Program-made: the position numbers and the translations under genes | Assembly: GCA_040755755.1 (NCBI GenBank) | Contig: JBFLZW010000010.1 | Location: forward strand, 1-64,000 | Reading direction: 5' to 3' | Length of the DNA stretch: 64,000 nt | Source: a bacterium | Lineage (GTDB): Bacteria; SZUA-182; DTGQ01 | The notes under the pieces: model-generated | The model's database searches: none | The model's input: the letters and a program-made list of their open reading frames with translations, nothing else | What the model was told of the DNA's origin: nothing | Part shown: one piece after another, positions 16,989-26,534 of the stretch | How the letters are laid out: every line of letters begins with the position of its first letter | Position numbering within the stretch: the stretch's first letter is position 1

Positions 16989-17863
16989 TCTCCTTCAGAG
17001 AGTTTGGAAACCCGGTCGAATTCCTCTCTGAGCCTCTGATAGGCGGTATCCAGCTCTTCCGCTTTCTTTCCGGCATTTCGCAGATGGGTCTCGTAGAATA
17101 CCCGCCATTTCTCATCGATTTCCCGAAATCCCCGCGAAATCTTCCAGAGGTTTTCCCTGACCATCTCTGCCTCCTCGGAAAGCTTTTTGGCGTGGACTCC
17201 CGCTTTGATCAACTCAACCTTATGCGAAAGGGTCAGCGGAGAAACAGTCTGAACTCCCTTTTTGGCGAAATCGCGAAGCATTTCGTAGTGCTCATTGACC
17301 AGACAGTAATAAACCCCTTCCGATGGAATGTAAGCGAAAGCAAATTCGGCAGATCCTCTGTCCGGGCAGACGTAATCATCCAGGATTTTTTTCAGATGCG
17401 CCTGAGCATCCCTGGCAAACTGCTTCCTGAATGGCTCTCTTTCCGAAGGATTTTCCTTTTCAAGGGCTTTGCGGTAGTTATCGAGAGGGAACTTCGAGTC
17501 GATGCAGATAATTCCCACGGTCGATCTGATATAGGCATCGGGGATTTTTCCATCCAGGATTTTTTTCCGGATGCCGAACATATCCGGAGGCAGTTGATCA
17601 GCAAGGATCGTTTCCAGACTCAGCTCACCCAAAGACGAGCGCTCCGTTGATACGCGAAGCATCTGCTCCAGGGACTTGTAATTGTCCCGGATATCGCGGG
17701 CGTAAATGGTGAGCATGCCAACCTTGTCATCGATACCCAGCTTCACCCAGGCTTTCGATATGGCAGACTCCACATCCCCGCTCCTGTTGCCTCTCAGGGA
17801 TAAGAAGACCAGGATAAGCACCAGTATCAGGATCAGGCTCAGTAAGACTTCAGTCACTGCCAC
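16985..17863 (-). CDS. rmuC: RmuC-family DNA recombination protein
   Basis: 292 residues with an N-terminal membrane helix (6-23) and the RmuC domain. Diagnostic parts are the G-E-L-x-L-E-x-I-L segment near residues 78-88 and IDSKFPLDNY. E. coli RmuC is about 475 residues with a long coiled coil between the anchor and the nuclease-like core. This version is shorter because most of the coiled coil is absent. The family limits recombination between short inverted repeats and has a PD-(D/E)XK-like fold. It is coupled to the following YgjP-like gene by an ATGA overlap. Confidence 0.88.
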   Translation of the reverse strand: MAVTEVLLSLILILVLILVFLSLRGNRSGDVESAISKAWVKLGIDDKVGMLTIYARDIRDNYKSLEQMLRVSTERSSLGELSLETILADQLPPDMFGIRKKILDGKIPDAYIRSTVGIICIDSKFPLDNYRKALEKENPSEREPFRKQFARDAQAHLKKILDDYVCPDRGSAEFAFAYIPSEGVYYCLVNEHYEMLRDFAKKGVQTVSPLTLSHKVELIKAGVHAKKLSEEAEMVRENLWKISRGFREIDEKWRVFYETHLRNAGKKAEELDTAYQRLREEFDRVSKLSEGE

Positions 17864-18030
17864 TTCCTTGTTTATGATTTCAGGAGAAAAACATGGATAT
17901 TTATCATGGCCACTATTATAACCGTGGCGCTATCCTATTGCAATTATAAACTTTACGGCGGGCCCGTTTCTTTATTTATTTGGTTTAGGGAAAAGATATT
18001 GTCTGGGGGGAAGGCGGAGGCAACAAAAAA

Positions 18031-18086
18031 CGGCTAATGGTTTCTTATCCCCTCCTCCGCGAGGATAAAAAACAAACCATTAGCCG
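18031..18086. repeat. Long hairpin with 13-bp perfect stem
   Basis: CGGCTAATGGTTT (18031-18043) is the exact complement of AAACCATTAGCCG (18074-18086). The inner ATCC/GGAT can extend the pairing. No T-tract follows, so it is not a simple terminator. Confidence 0.75.
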
Positions 18087-18496
18087 AGCGTCAAAAACCC
18101 TATACCCATTATTTCTATCGGCAGCTCGGTTCTCCATCTTCGGAAAATTGATGCTTTATATTATCTCCTGTGTTTTTTTTGATCTTTTCGGCATGCCCGG
18201 CTGGCTGTCATTACTCGTCTGGGATAACCTGGAGAGCATTGCCTGATTTTATGACCGGGTAAAATGTAGCTGCCGTCTTTCCTTTCAACCGATCATTACA
18301 GCAAGACCCCAGGTAATTCAGAATCTTCAGCCTTTTTGAACGGTTCTGGAAGGTCGCGGGTTATGGGTAACTTCCGGCTGCCCCCTAACAAGAGGCGGCT
18401 GGAAGGTGATCTGTGAAAAGCGGCTGAGCGGAACGCGGGAGAAAGGCAGAAGAAGAATGGATTGCCTGGGGTCGCTTTTTTCGCAACCGGTAACTC

Positions 18497-18541
18497 CAGA
18501 GGCACAGAGATTTTCACTCCGTGCTTTTCTCTGTGCCTCTG
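18497..18541. repeat. AGAGGCACAGAGA palindrome
   Basis: CAGAGGCACAGAGA and TCTCTGTGCCTCTG are a perfect 14-bp inverted repeat around a 17-base loop. The composition matches the element at 61671-61801. It lies 26 bp beyond the serC stop codon and may also act as its terminator. Confidence 0.8.
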
Positions 18542-18566
18542 TATCTTGGGTGGTAGCCTTTATTTT

Positions 18567-19649
18567 TTAGCTGTTTCTGGCCTCAAAATCCCGCATGAAG
18601 TTACACAACGCCTTAACACCCTCTTCCGGCATGGCATTGTAGATAGAAGCCCGCATTCCTCCAACCGACCGGTGCCCCTTCAGTTGCACCAGGCCGTGGG
18701 CCTTGGCTTCTTTCAGGAACTGTTCATCCAGGTCCGGCTTTTTCAGGGTGAATGGCACGTTCATCCGGGAGCGGTTCTCTCTGGCTACCGGCGACTGATA
18801 CAGGGAACTGGCATCGATCAGGTCGTAGAGCATTTTTGCCTTGCGGATGTTTTTCTGCTCCATTGTTTCCAGTCCTCCCTGGCTGATCAGCCACTGAAAC
18901 ACCAGACCGGCGATGTAGATGGCATAGGTTGGCGGCGTGTTATACATCGAGTCATTCTCGGCCTGGGTCTTATAGTCGAAAATCGTGGGTGTGCAGGGAA
19001 GCACATCCCCCATCAGGTCTTCCCGGACAATAACTACAGTCAGACCTGCCGGCCCGATATTTTTCTGAGCACCGGCGTAAATAACACCATATTTGGATAC
19101 ATCGATTGGCCGCGAGAGAATGTTGGATGACATGTCGCAGGCCAGCGGTACATCACCTGCATCCGGCACCCAGTTGAATTCGACGCCGCCGATCGTCTCG
19201 TTCGAGGTGTAATGCAGGTAGGCGGCATCTTTGTTCAACCGCCATGTATCCAGAGCTGGTACATAGGTAAAGTTGGCATCCGCGCTGGTGGCTGCAACGT
19301 TTACCTCGCAGTATTTCTTGGCCTCGGCTATGGCTTTTTTGGACCACTGGCCGGTGTTGACATAGTCAGCCTTCTTTCTGCCCCGCAAAAGATTCATCGG
19401 CACGGCAGCGAACTGGGCGGTTGCTCCTCCCTGAAGGAAGAGTATCCTGTAATTGGCCGGAACATTCATCAGGCTGCGAAGATCGGCTTCCGCCTGGGCT
19501 GCGATGCTGATAAACTCCTTACCCCGGTGACTCATCTCCATGACTGACATGCCACTGCCATGCCAGTCAAGAGCTTCCTCACCCGCCTTCTTCAAAACTT
19601 CCTCCGGCAGAACTGCCGGACCAGCACTGAAATTATAGATTCGGCTCAT
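18567..19649 (-). CDS. serC: Phosphoserine aminotransferase
   Basis: 360 residues, the usual SerC length (362 in E. coli). It converts 3-phosphohydroxypyruvate and glutamate to phosphoserine in serine synthesis, and also acts in the pyridoxal phosphate pathway. The start MSRIYNFSAGPA is typical, and the ATG at 19647-19649 follows AAGGAGCAACAACC. The in-frame upstream extension is therefore not coding. The PLP lysine is K196 in AGAQKNIGPAG. The phosphate-binding SNETIGG and C-terminal GGMRASIYNAM are intact. The nitrite/sulfite reductase gene is divergent from it. Confidence 0.97.
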   Translation of the reverse strand: MSRIYNFSAGPAVLPEEVLKKAGEEALDWHGSGMSVMEMSHRGKEFISIAAQAEADLRSLMNVPANYRILFLQGGATAQFAAVPMNLLRGRKKADYVNTGQWSKKAIAEAKKYCEVNVAATSADANFTYVPALDTWRLNKDAAYLHYTSNETIGGVEFNWVPDAGDVPLACDMSSNILSRPIDVSKYGVIYAGAQKNIGPAGLTVVIVREDLMGDVLPCTPTIFDYKTQAENDSMYNTPPTYAIYIAGLVFQWLISQGGLETMEQKNIRKAKMLYDLIDASSLYQSPVARENRSRMNVPFTLKKPDLDEQFLKEAKAHGLVQLKGHRSVGGMRASIYNAMPEEGVKALCNFMRDFEARNS

Positions 19650-19905
19650 GGTTGTTGCTCCTTCCTGAAAAAATGACCTGGTTACGGTTGGTCTGGGTAT
19701 TCTCTGAAACTGGTCTGATAAAGATTTAAAAGCCTTGGTATCCGGCTTATGCAGGATGCGCGGTTGCCCGATATGCAAGGTTGCATATTCTGATATGGTG
19801 CAGGCTCTCTATTTATATCGTAAGGCAGTCTCGACTGTCAAGAAATCCTTACGCTTGTTCCGATTTTAGTTCAACAGAAGTATCCCTGGAAAGGAGCGTC
19901 AGGGT

Positions 19906-21480
19906 TTGGCGGCAGTCAACCGGATGGAAATAATCAAACGGGAAAAAGACGGGCTCAAAGCCATTGATGACCTCTACCGGTGCGCCAAAGAGGGCTTTGA
20001 ATCCATAACCGCTGATGATTTTGCCCGCTTCAGGTGGTATGGGGTCTATCAGCAGCGGCCAAAAACCGGCCACTTTATGCTGAGGGTTAATGTGCCGGGC
20101 GGCCACTACAGCTCGCAGCAGATGAGAGTGCTGGCAACAATCAGCAGGGAATACGGCCGTGGCTTTTCGGATATCACCACCCGCCAGGCATACGAGTTTC
20201 ACTGGCTGAGCATTCAGGATATACCCGATATCCTGGAGAGATTGCAGGTTGCGGGCCTGAGCACCATCGGCGCAGGAGGGGATACCCTGCGCAACGTTAC
20301 CGGATGTCCGGTAGCCGGACGTGACCGCAGGGAAGTTTTTAATGCCCGGTTGGATGCACAGCTTGTCAGCGGGTATTTTCGCGGCCATAGAGACTATTCG
20401 AACTTGCCGCGCAAGTTCAAACTCTCCATTTCCGCCTGCGGGATCAATTGCTGCCTGGCACAGATTAACTGCATTGCATTTGTCGGTGTTCCGCACGGCC
20501 CCGGCAACTTCGACCGGCAAGGCTATAACCTTTACCTGGGCGGCGGGCTTTCCCGGTCTCCTCATCTGGCCAGGCCGGTGGATATTTTTGTAAGCCGCGA
20601 TCAGGTGCTCGAAGTGGCCGTGGCTGTGGCCGAAATCTTTCGTGATTATGGCCATCGGGAGGACCGCAGCCGCAGTCGCCTGAAATTCATGATGGACGAC
20701 TGGGGACTGGAGAGGTTCAGGGAGGAGATCGCCCGGCGCATCTCGTTTATCCCCCCTCCTGCGAGCCCCCATCAACTGGCCGAATGCGGCCATGACCACC
20801 TTGGCGTCTTTCAGCAGAAGGAGCCTGGCCGCAGCTTCATCGGCATCCCCATACCTGTTGGCCGCATCAGTGCAAAGCAGATGCTGGCCCTGGCAGACAT
20901 CGCCGACCGGTACGGCAGCAGCCATCTTGCCAATACCTGTTATCAGAACCTGGTCATTCCGGATGTCCTGGAGAGCCATCTGCCGGAAGCCATCGATGAT
21001 ATCCGCGCAGCCGGGCTGACCGTGGAAGAGCTTTCGGTCAGCGGCGACTGCGTGGTCTGCATCGGCAGGGAATTCTGCAATCTGGCCATTACGGAAACCA
21101 AGACCCTGATGAAAAGAATAATCGCCTTTCTCGAAGAAAACCTCACCTGGGACCAGCATATCAGGATACATATGAATGGCTGCCCGAATGCCTGCGGCCA
21201 TCACCAGACGGCAGACATCGGACTTCTGGGCACTACGGCCAGGGGCGGCCAGGAGAGGATTGAGGCTTATGATTTTTTCGTCTGCGGCCACCTGGGTGAA
21301 GATGCCGCCTTTGCCCGCAAGATTGCTTCCGGGATAGCCGCAGATAAACTGCCCCAGGTCATAGCCAGCCTGGTGAGAGCCTACCAGACCACACGCCGCC
21401 ATAAGGGACAGACATTCCGCTCCTGGTGCAGTGAACGCCGGGATGGGGAAATCGCCAGTCTGCTTGGCAATGGGGAGTAA
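19906..21480 (+). CDS. Siroheme [4Fe-4S] nitrite/sulfite reductase, ferredoxin type
   Basis: 524 residues. The cluster-siroheme cysteines are C385 and C391 (CIGREFC) and C426 and C430 (NGCPNACG). The N-terminal NirA/CysI half has the expected strand (HFMLRVNVPGG) and the TTRQAYEFHW motif. It reduces nitrite to ammonia or sulfite to sulfide with six electrons from ferredoxin. Sequence alone does not decide the substrate. The start is probably TTG 19906, because AAGGAG lies nine bases upstream, while the first ATG (19924) is too far from it. A heptamer repeat begins three bases after the stop. Confidence 0.92.
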   Translation: MAAVNRMEIIKREKDGLKAIDDLYRCAKEGFESITADDFARFRWYGVYQQRPKTGHFMLRVNVPGGHYSSQQMRVLATISREYGRGFSDITTRQAYEFHWLSIQDIPDILERLQVAGLSTIGAGGDTLRNVTGCPVAGRDRREVFNARLDAQLVSGYFRGHRDYSNLPRKFKLSISACGINCCLAQINCIAFVGVPHGPGNFDRQGYNLYLGGGLSRSPHLARPVDIFVSRDQVLEVAVAVAEIFRDYGHREDRSRSRLKFMMDDWGLERFREEIARRISFIPPPASPHQLAECGHDHLGVFQQKEPGRSFIGIPIPVGRISAKQMLALADIADRYGSSHLANTCYQNLVIPDVLESHLPEAIDDIRAAGLTVEELSVSGDCVVCIGREFCNLAITETKTLMKRIIAFLEENLTWDQHIRIHMNGCPNACGHHQTADIGLLGTTARGGQERIEAYDFFVCGHLGEDAAFARKIASGIAADKLPQVIASLVRAYQTTRRHKGQTFRSWCSERRDGEIASLLGNGE

Positions 21481-21482
21481 AG

Positions 21483-21515
21483 ACAGTGGTCAGTGGCCAG
21501 TGGTCAGTGGACAGT
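21483..21515. repeat. TGACCAC-type heptamer repeat
   Basis: CAGTGGTCAGTGGCCAGTGG units begin three bases after the reductase stop codon. The rest of the 21516-21867 gap shows no gene; one short open frame there is unconvincing. Confidence 0.85.
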
Positions 21516-21867
21516 AAAGATAATAGTCAGTCTGCACTCAGGAATTGCTCAGCAAAGCCTGCGCAAATATTACGTAACGAGTCAACCTGTACAGCCGTCT
21601 TACGAGGCAGGAAATAAGCAAAGGCCCCCCTATTCAAGCAAGATGACGGCAATCTTGTGTATCCGCCATAATCTTGCCTGTCTAATTATCACTTTATCAT
21701 TATTATTTTATCACTTTATCAATTTTCAAGAGAATCTGACTGGATATTTTCCCCTGCCAGGGGGGCTGAAGAGGGAGGTGATGCCTTGAGCGACTATTAG
21801 AACACGTTTAAAGTGCAGTCCTGAAGTAAACTCTTACCAGCAAATGACTTTTTAAGGGGGATTAGAG

Positions 21868-22491
21868 ATGTTGAGAGAAAAGATCACCGCACGTAAGAAG
21901 CATTTGATAGTATTCGTGGCAGCAGCTTGCACCGGGATAATCCTGCTTGGCATTCCGCCAGCATGCATGGCCGGCGGGCATGGCGGCATGGGCAGCATGG
22001 GTGGGGGAGGAGGCTGCTGCGGCCAGGATACCTATTATACCTATGATTCGTATTATTCATACCCCTGGTATAACCAGAACGGACGGACTGGAACCATCGT
22101 TGGTACTTATCCGGGCTATATATCTTCCCCGGTATATTCTTATCCGACCTATTCATCCCTATTGCCTTCCTCGTATTCCGGTCTGTATACTTTTAATCAG
22201 CCATACGGATATGGTAATACTTTTGTAACTCCCCTATGGGGGAATACCGCATATACCTATCCCTTTGGGCAGGTAAACAGCAAGGAGTATACTGTCGAGC
22301 AGAGCCGCACTGTTTATGTGCCGGGAGGTGAAGTTACAACCACAGTTTCGGAGGGTACGGAAGTAAGCACGATTCCGCAGTATACACCTTACACACTTTA
22401 TAATACCTATACTTATCGACCGTATACACTGAATCCGTATTCTCCGCTTGGATCGGGCAATTGGAATTATACAGGGTTTGGGTGGTATTAA
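21868..22491 (+). CDS. Secreted Tyr/Gly/Ser-rich protein
   Basis: 207 residues beginning with a signal peptide (basic start, hydrophobic 13-31). Next come a glycine/methionine-rich stretch with two adjacent cysteines and many tyrosines in short repeats such as YYTYDSYYS and PYTLYNTYTY. TTAAGGGGG upstream of ATG 21868 supports the start. I recognise no domain. Composition resembles surface or matrix proteins that become cross-linked, but that is inference. The next gene, 135 bp on, is also secreted and has a similar Tyr/Ser/Pro-rich N-terminus, so they may act together. Confidence 0.75.
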   Translation: MLREKITARKKHLIVFVAAACTGIILLGIPPACMAGGHGGMGSMGGGGGCCGQDTYYTYDSYYSYPWYNQNGRTGTIVGTYPGYISSPVYSYPTYSSLLPSSYSGLYTFNQPYGYGNTFVTPLWGNTAYTYPFGQVNSKEYTVEQSRTVYVPGGEVTTTVSEGTEVSTIPQYTPYTLYNTYTYRPYTLNPYSPLGSGNWNYTGFGWY

Positions 22492-22626
22492 AATGCTGGA
22501 CAGGGTAATTGCCCAGCCAGTTGGGCGGGGGATAGCTTTCAAGGCTATCCCCTTTGAGAGAGCTGACTTGAGGTCATTTTCAGAAAGTTATCCACCATGC
22601 CAGCTTCTTTTAAGGAGGAGAGTAAG

Positions 22627-25560
22627 ATGAAAAGAAGTAACAGAGCATTAGTGTCTTTAGTATCTTTCATTATTTTTCTGCTGCTGGGCTTTTCGCTGTT
22701 TCCAGGAACCTCTGCGGCACTGTTTTATAAAGGATCGCTCTATACGACCACAGGAGGTTCCGTTCCTTATAACTATAATCTGAGTTACGATACATTTGGC
22801 ACCAGTTGGGCTGTCAGTAATACCTGGTCCGGTTCCAGTGCGCCGTTCTCATCCACATCCTTTGTTTCATCCCCATTCACTCCCTTCTCTACGGGCTCAA
22901 GCTCCTCCTGGGGCTATAACCCGGCAGGTTCATGGCCAGCCATCAATCTGACCATCAATCTCTCATGGCCTTCTGCCACGCCTTCCTATTTTTCTCCCGC
23001 TTATTCCCCCGCCTATCCGGTGGTGCAGTCTCCCGTGAATCAGTTTTCCTTTGGCAATGATCAATATCTCCCCTGGTCCCGGACTGCGGCTTCGGTGATT
23101 ACCCCAGGAGGATGGGGAAGCAGTTTCTGGTCTCAGCCCATCACTTTCCCCTCCGACCAGCAAAACCAGAAGGTGGTAAAACTGGATTATCAGGTTAAAA
23201 CCGATCAGGCCGAGTATGAGGCGGGAGAGACGGTTGAGATCACTTTTACCGTAACCAACGCGGACACCGTGCCGGTGACCCTCAATTTTACTTCCGGCAG
23301 GCAGTTCGATGTTACCATCACCAGTGCCGGAAAATCCAAGGTCTGGCAGATGTCCTCGGGTTCGGCCTATACCATGGCCCTTGGCACTCTTCAACTGGCC
23401 AGGGGAGAGAGCAAAGAGTTTCACGCCCGCTGGAACCAGAAAAACGATCAGGGCCAGTCAGTGGCCGCCGGTACGTATACGGTTGAGGCATTCCTGACCT
23501 CCAGCGACAAGAATTACGGGAAGAGCGCCACAACCCGGATAACGATTCTTCCGGCAGTGACAGCATCGGCGGACACATTGCCCAGATTTTCCAGTTGCCA
23601 GAAATTACGGGAGAAATTGAATGAGATAACCAACACTGCCAAGAGCGGGCCGTACTATGCGTATGGAGGGTTTGCAACTGGTATGGCTGTCGATGCCGTA
23701 AGGGTAGCTGCTGCCTTTGCTCCCCAGGCCGAGAGCGGGGCAGGCGGGGCGAATGATTATTCGACCACCAATATCCAGGTAGCCGGTGTGGATGAATCCG
23801 ATCAGATCAAGAACGATGGTTCTTATATTTATATGGTGAAGGGAAAGAGTGTCAGGATTATCAAGGCTTACCCTGCCAACGGGATGAAGGAGCTGCCCAG
23901 GATCGACTATGCAGACTCCACTTTTACTCCCGACCAGTTATTCGTCGATGGGAATACCCTGATTGTCATTGGCCGCGACTACTCTCCCGTGCGGGTTGAA
24001 GAAAGCAGCGGCGGCGGTCCGCTGAAGGCTGAGGTCATGACCACGGCTGCAATCCGTGTCCCTGCCATTTATCCCCCTTATATCCCGAACACCTCACTGA
24101 CCAGGGTCATTATTTACGATATAACCAACCGCAGCAGCGTGAAAGAGCGCAGAAACGTCAAGTTTGAAGCTGACTATCTGCAATCGAGAAAGGTGGATGA
24201 TACCCTCTATCTGATCATGAATCAGTATCCTCCGTATATCCCGATGGACACGAAAGCTTCTGAGGATACTCCCCAGACCCTGCTTCCCAAGTATGCCGAT
24301 TCCACGGAGGCTTCCCGTGATCAGGCCATCTGTGACTGCGAGCGGGTGTCCTATTTCCCTGGTTCCACGGAATCCCGCTATCTTATCGTGGCCGCAATTC
24401 CGGTCGATGATCCTGACGGCGAGATCGGCAAAGAGGTTATTCTGGGGTCAAGCCAGAACGTTTACTCATCCATAAGCAATTTATATGTTGCCCAGACCAG
24501 CTATACGGATGAGGAAAGCGGGGAGTCCATCCGGTATTATTCATCCAATCCCGATACTCTGGTTTACAAGTTCAGCTTCGATGCTGAAAAGATCAGCTAT
24601 GCAGGCAGGGGCAAAGTGCCGGGAACGATCCTCAATCAGTTCTCCATGGATGAGTATGACGACTACTTCAGGATAGCCACTACCAAGGGGCAGACCTGGG
24701 ACGAGGAAAACCTTTCCAGCAATAATCTCTATGTTCTGGATAAGGATATGAAACAGGTGGGAAGCATCGAGGGTATCGCCCGCGGGGAGAGCATCAAATC
24801 GGTCAGGTTTATGGGCGAGAAAGCCTATATGGTGACCTTCGTTCAGGTTGACCCGCTGTTTGTCATCTCACTGAAAGATCCCAAAAAGCCTAAGATCCTT
24901 GGAGAGTTGAAGATCCCCGGCTACAGTGAATACCTGCACCCCTACGACGAGGACCACCTGATCGGCTTTGGCCGGGAGGTTGACGCCAGCATCGACGCCG
25001 ACAAGATTCATACACCCGGTGCGGTCTACTATACAGCCCTTTTGGGCATGAAGATTTCCCTGTTCGATGTGTCTGACGTTGCACATCCAAAGGAATTGCA
25101 CAAGGAGGTTATCGGCTTCCGCAACACTGACTCTGAGCTGCTGAGGGACCATAAAGCCCTGTTATTCAGCAAGGCAAAGAATTTCATGGCCTTCCCCATT
25201 ACGGTTACGGAAGAGGTCGAAGATTCAGCCAGCAGTTACGACAATTATAAATATACCTTCCAGGGAGCGTACTTCTACAACATTGACTTAAAGACCGGAT
25301 TCGAGAAAAAAGCCGCCATCACCCACTATGACGATCAGGAGGAGTTTACAAAAGCAGGCTACTACTACTATGGCAATGAGGATGACATCAAGAGGATCAT
25401 CTACATCGGCGATCATTTCTATACCATATCCGAAAGCAAGATCAAGGCTGTTGACATGCGGACCTATAAGGAAGACAATTTGATCCTCCTGGAGAAAAGC
25501 ACTGACGATACCCCAACCTATTCAGGCGGGTATAAGACAATTCTTTTCAAAGGCGAATGA
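22627..25560 (+). CDS. Secreted beta-propeller protein with BsuPI-like domain
   Basis: 977 residues from ATG 22627 behind AAGGAGGAGAGT. A signal peptide (1-28) is followed by a Ser/Tyr/Pro-rich segment to about 180. Then comes a BsuPI-type intracellular-proteinase-inhibitor fold (residues about 190-300, with YEAGETVEITFTVTN and V-E-A-F-L-T). The last 600 residues match the Beta_propel family: GVDESDQIKNDGSYIYMV, then VRFMGEKAYMVTF and LKIPGYSEYLHPYDEDHLIG. These proteins are exported and of unknown function, probably binding or structural. A strong terminator follows 23 bp after the stop. Confidence 0.9.
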   Translation: MKRSNRALVSLVSFIIFLLLGFSLFPGTSAALFYKGSLYTTTGGSVPYNYNLSYDTFGTSWAVSNTWSGSSAPFSSTSFVSSPFTPFSTGSSSSWGYNPAGSWPAINLTINLSWPSATPSYFSPAYSPAYPVVQSPVNQFSFGNDQYLPWSRTAASVITPGGWGSSFWSQPITFPSDQQNQKVVKLDYQVKTDQAEYEAGETVEITFTVTNADTVPVTLNFTSGRQFDVTITSAGKSKVWQMSSGSAYTMALGTLQLARGESKEFHARWNQKNDQGQSVAAGTYTVEAFLTSSDKNYGKSATTRITILPAVTASADTLPRFSSCQKLREKLNEITNTAKSGPYYAYGGFATGMAVDAVRVAAAFAPQAESGAGGANDYSTTNIQVAGVDESDQIKNDGSYIYMVKGKSVRIIKAYPANGMKELPRIDYADSTFTPDQLFVDGNTLIVIGRDYSPVRVEESSGGGPLKAEVMTTAAIRVPAIYPPYIPNTSLTRVIIYDITNRSSVKERRNVKFEADYLQSRKVDDTLYLIMNQYPPYIPMDTKASEDTPQTLLPKYADSTEASRDQAICDCERVSYFPGSTESRYLIVAAIPVDDPDGEIGKEVILGSSQNVYSSISNLYVAQTSYTDEESGESIRYYSSNPDTLVYKFSFDAEKISYAGRGKVPGTILNQFSMDEYDDYFRIATTKGQTWDEENLSSNNLYVLDKDMKQVGSIEGIARGESIKSVRFMGEKAYMVTFVQVDPLFVISLKDPKKPKILGELKIPGYSEYLHPYDEDHLIGFGREVDASIDADKIHTPGAVYYTALLGMKISLFDVSDVAHPKELHKEVIGFRNTDSELLRDHKALLFSKAKNFMAFPITVTEEVEDSASSYDNYKYTFQGAYFYNIDLKTGFEKKAAITHYDDQEEFTKAGYYYYGNEDDIKRIIYIGDHFYTISESKIKAVDMRTYKEDNLILLEKSTDDTPTYSGGYKTILFKGE

Positions 25561-25582
25561 CCGGGAAAGGCATGGAGACATG

Positions 25583-25619
25583 AAAAGCCAGGGACTTTAT
25601 CGGTCCCTGGCTTTTTCTT
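25583..25619 (+). terminator. Rho-independent terminator
   Basis: AAAAGCCAGGGAC and GTCCCTGGCTTTTT form a 13-bp stem with a six-base loop and a T-tract, ending the beta-propeller transcript. Confidence 0.92.
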
Positions 25620-25677
25620 ATGACCCGGTTATCTTGAGAAATACCGATGCCCGGATTGGGCTTTCAGATTCACCTGG

Positions 25678-26319
25678 CTAGGATTTCTTTCTGCTGATAA
25701 ATCCAAGTCCCAAAATTCCAACGCCAAGAAGAAGAACCGTGGCCGGCTCGGGTACAGGAGGATTACCCTTCTCATTTATAAAAGATTCACTTTTACCGTC
25801 GGCAAAAGCCTGGACGTGAATACCGATCCGCAGATCACCACTATACAAATCGGCCAAGACATTATCATAGGTTTTAGAATTTTCAAGATTGAACACTATT
25901 CCTAAAGATTCGTTCGGATTAACACCCATCGAGGAGATAGGATTATCCGAATCAGCGGAAAAGTCTGCATCGAAATTATAAGGTGCTCCCCCTGGTAAGT
26001 TTGAAGGATTGGCACCTTGCGAAAATTGAACGAGGCCTTGGGTATTGATGATATTTGCTATCCCCAAGAGAGAATCACCATCAAAATACACATCAGTAAT
26101 AGAACACGCCGCCGGTCCTGTGTTTCCAAAGGTAAATAAAACTTGTTGGCTGCCATTGTCTGTTACATTGACCCAAAGCTGCGCTTCTCCTATAGCAGGG
26201 TCTACCGTCGAGTTGGCACTAATGGCATCAAAACCAAATTGAGTGGCATAGCTTGGTGTGGTAGTAAACAAAAAAATTGAAATTATCAATAAAAATATTA
26301 ATTTTTTAGTATGTTCCAT
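25678..26319 (-). CDS. PEP-CTERM sorting domain protein
   Basis: 213 residues: a signal peptide (1-25), a beta-rich extracellular domain with no further match, and a C-terminal PVPEPATVLLLGVG segment, hydrophobic helix and RKKS end. This is the PEP-CTERM signal recognised by exosortase, which cuts and sorts such proteins in exopolysaccharide-producing Gram-negative bacteria. No exosortase gene is in the window. ATG 26317-26319 follows AAGGAGATC. The 380-bp upstream region contains a well-spaced sigma-54-type promoter, in line with PEP-CTERM genes in other species. Confidence 0.95.
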   Translation of the reverse strand: MEHTKKLIFLLIISIFLFTTTPSYATQFGFDAISANSTVDPAIGEAQLWVNVTDNGSQQVLFTFGNTGPAACSITDVYFDGDSLLGIANIINTQGLVQFSQGANPSNLPGGAPYNFDADFSADSDNPISSMGVNPNESLGIVFNLENSKTYDNVLADLYSGDLRIGIHVQAFADGKSESFINEKGNPPVPEPATVLLLGVGILGLGFISRKKS

Positions 26320-26426
26320 TTTTTTTGATCTCCTTAGTAACTCTCTTGATTCTTACCGTATTTCCCGCTTTTCCACCTCCATTCTCCATTAATTTTTATC
26401 GATGAGGAGCAGTCAGAGCTATATAA

Positions 26427-26443
26427 TGCATTTCAGATGCCAA
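26427..26443 (-). promoter_or_regulatory. Candidate sigma-54 promoter for the PEP-CTERM gene
   Basis: On the minus strand TTGGCATCTGAAATGCA has the invariant GG and GC of the -24/-12 elements at the exact spacing. It lies about 108 bases upstream of the start codon. The flanks only partly match the consensus. Confidence 0.65.
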
Positions 26444-26517
26444 AATATAAGTTATTGATATTTATAAATATTAATCATGTATTGAATGTATATTGAACAT
26501 GCCTATGCTCATAAAAC

Positions 26518-26534
26518 TGTAGCCATAAGCTACA
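26518..26534. promoter_or_regulatory. Candidate activator site (palindrome TGTAGC-N5-GCTACA)
   Basis: A perfect six-base inverted repeat lies about 75 bp upstream of the sigma-54-type promoter, the usual distance for an enhancer-binding protein. Confidence 0.45.

Larger units (their letters stand above)
17864..18566. other. Non-coding interval with two large palindromes
   Basis: I see no convincing gene in this 700-bp stretch. It separates the rmuC and serC genes, both on the minus strand, and carries the hairpins at 18031-18086 and 18497-18541. The short frames present look random. Confidence 0.6.

Noticed and set aside
18037-18246. Plus-strand frame of 69 codons with hydrophobic stretch
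   Set aside because: The start lies within the 18031-18086 hairpin, there is no SD, and no similarity is visible.
19849-21402. 517-codon minus-strand frame
   Set aside because: It is antisense to the siroheme reductase, whose cysteine motifs are intact.
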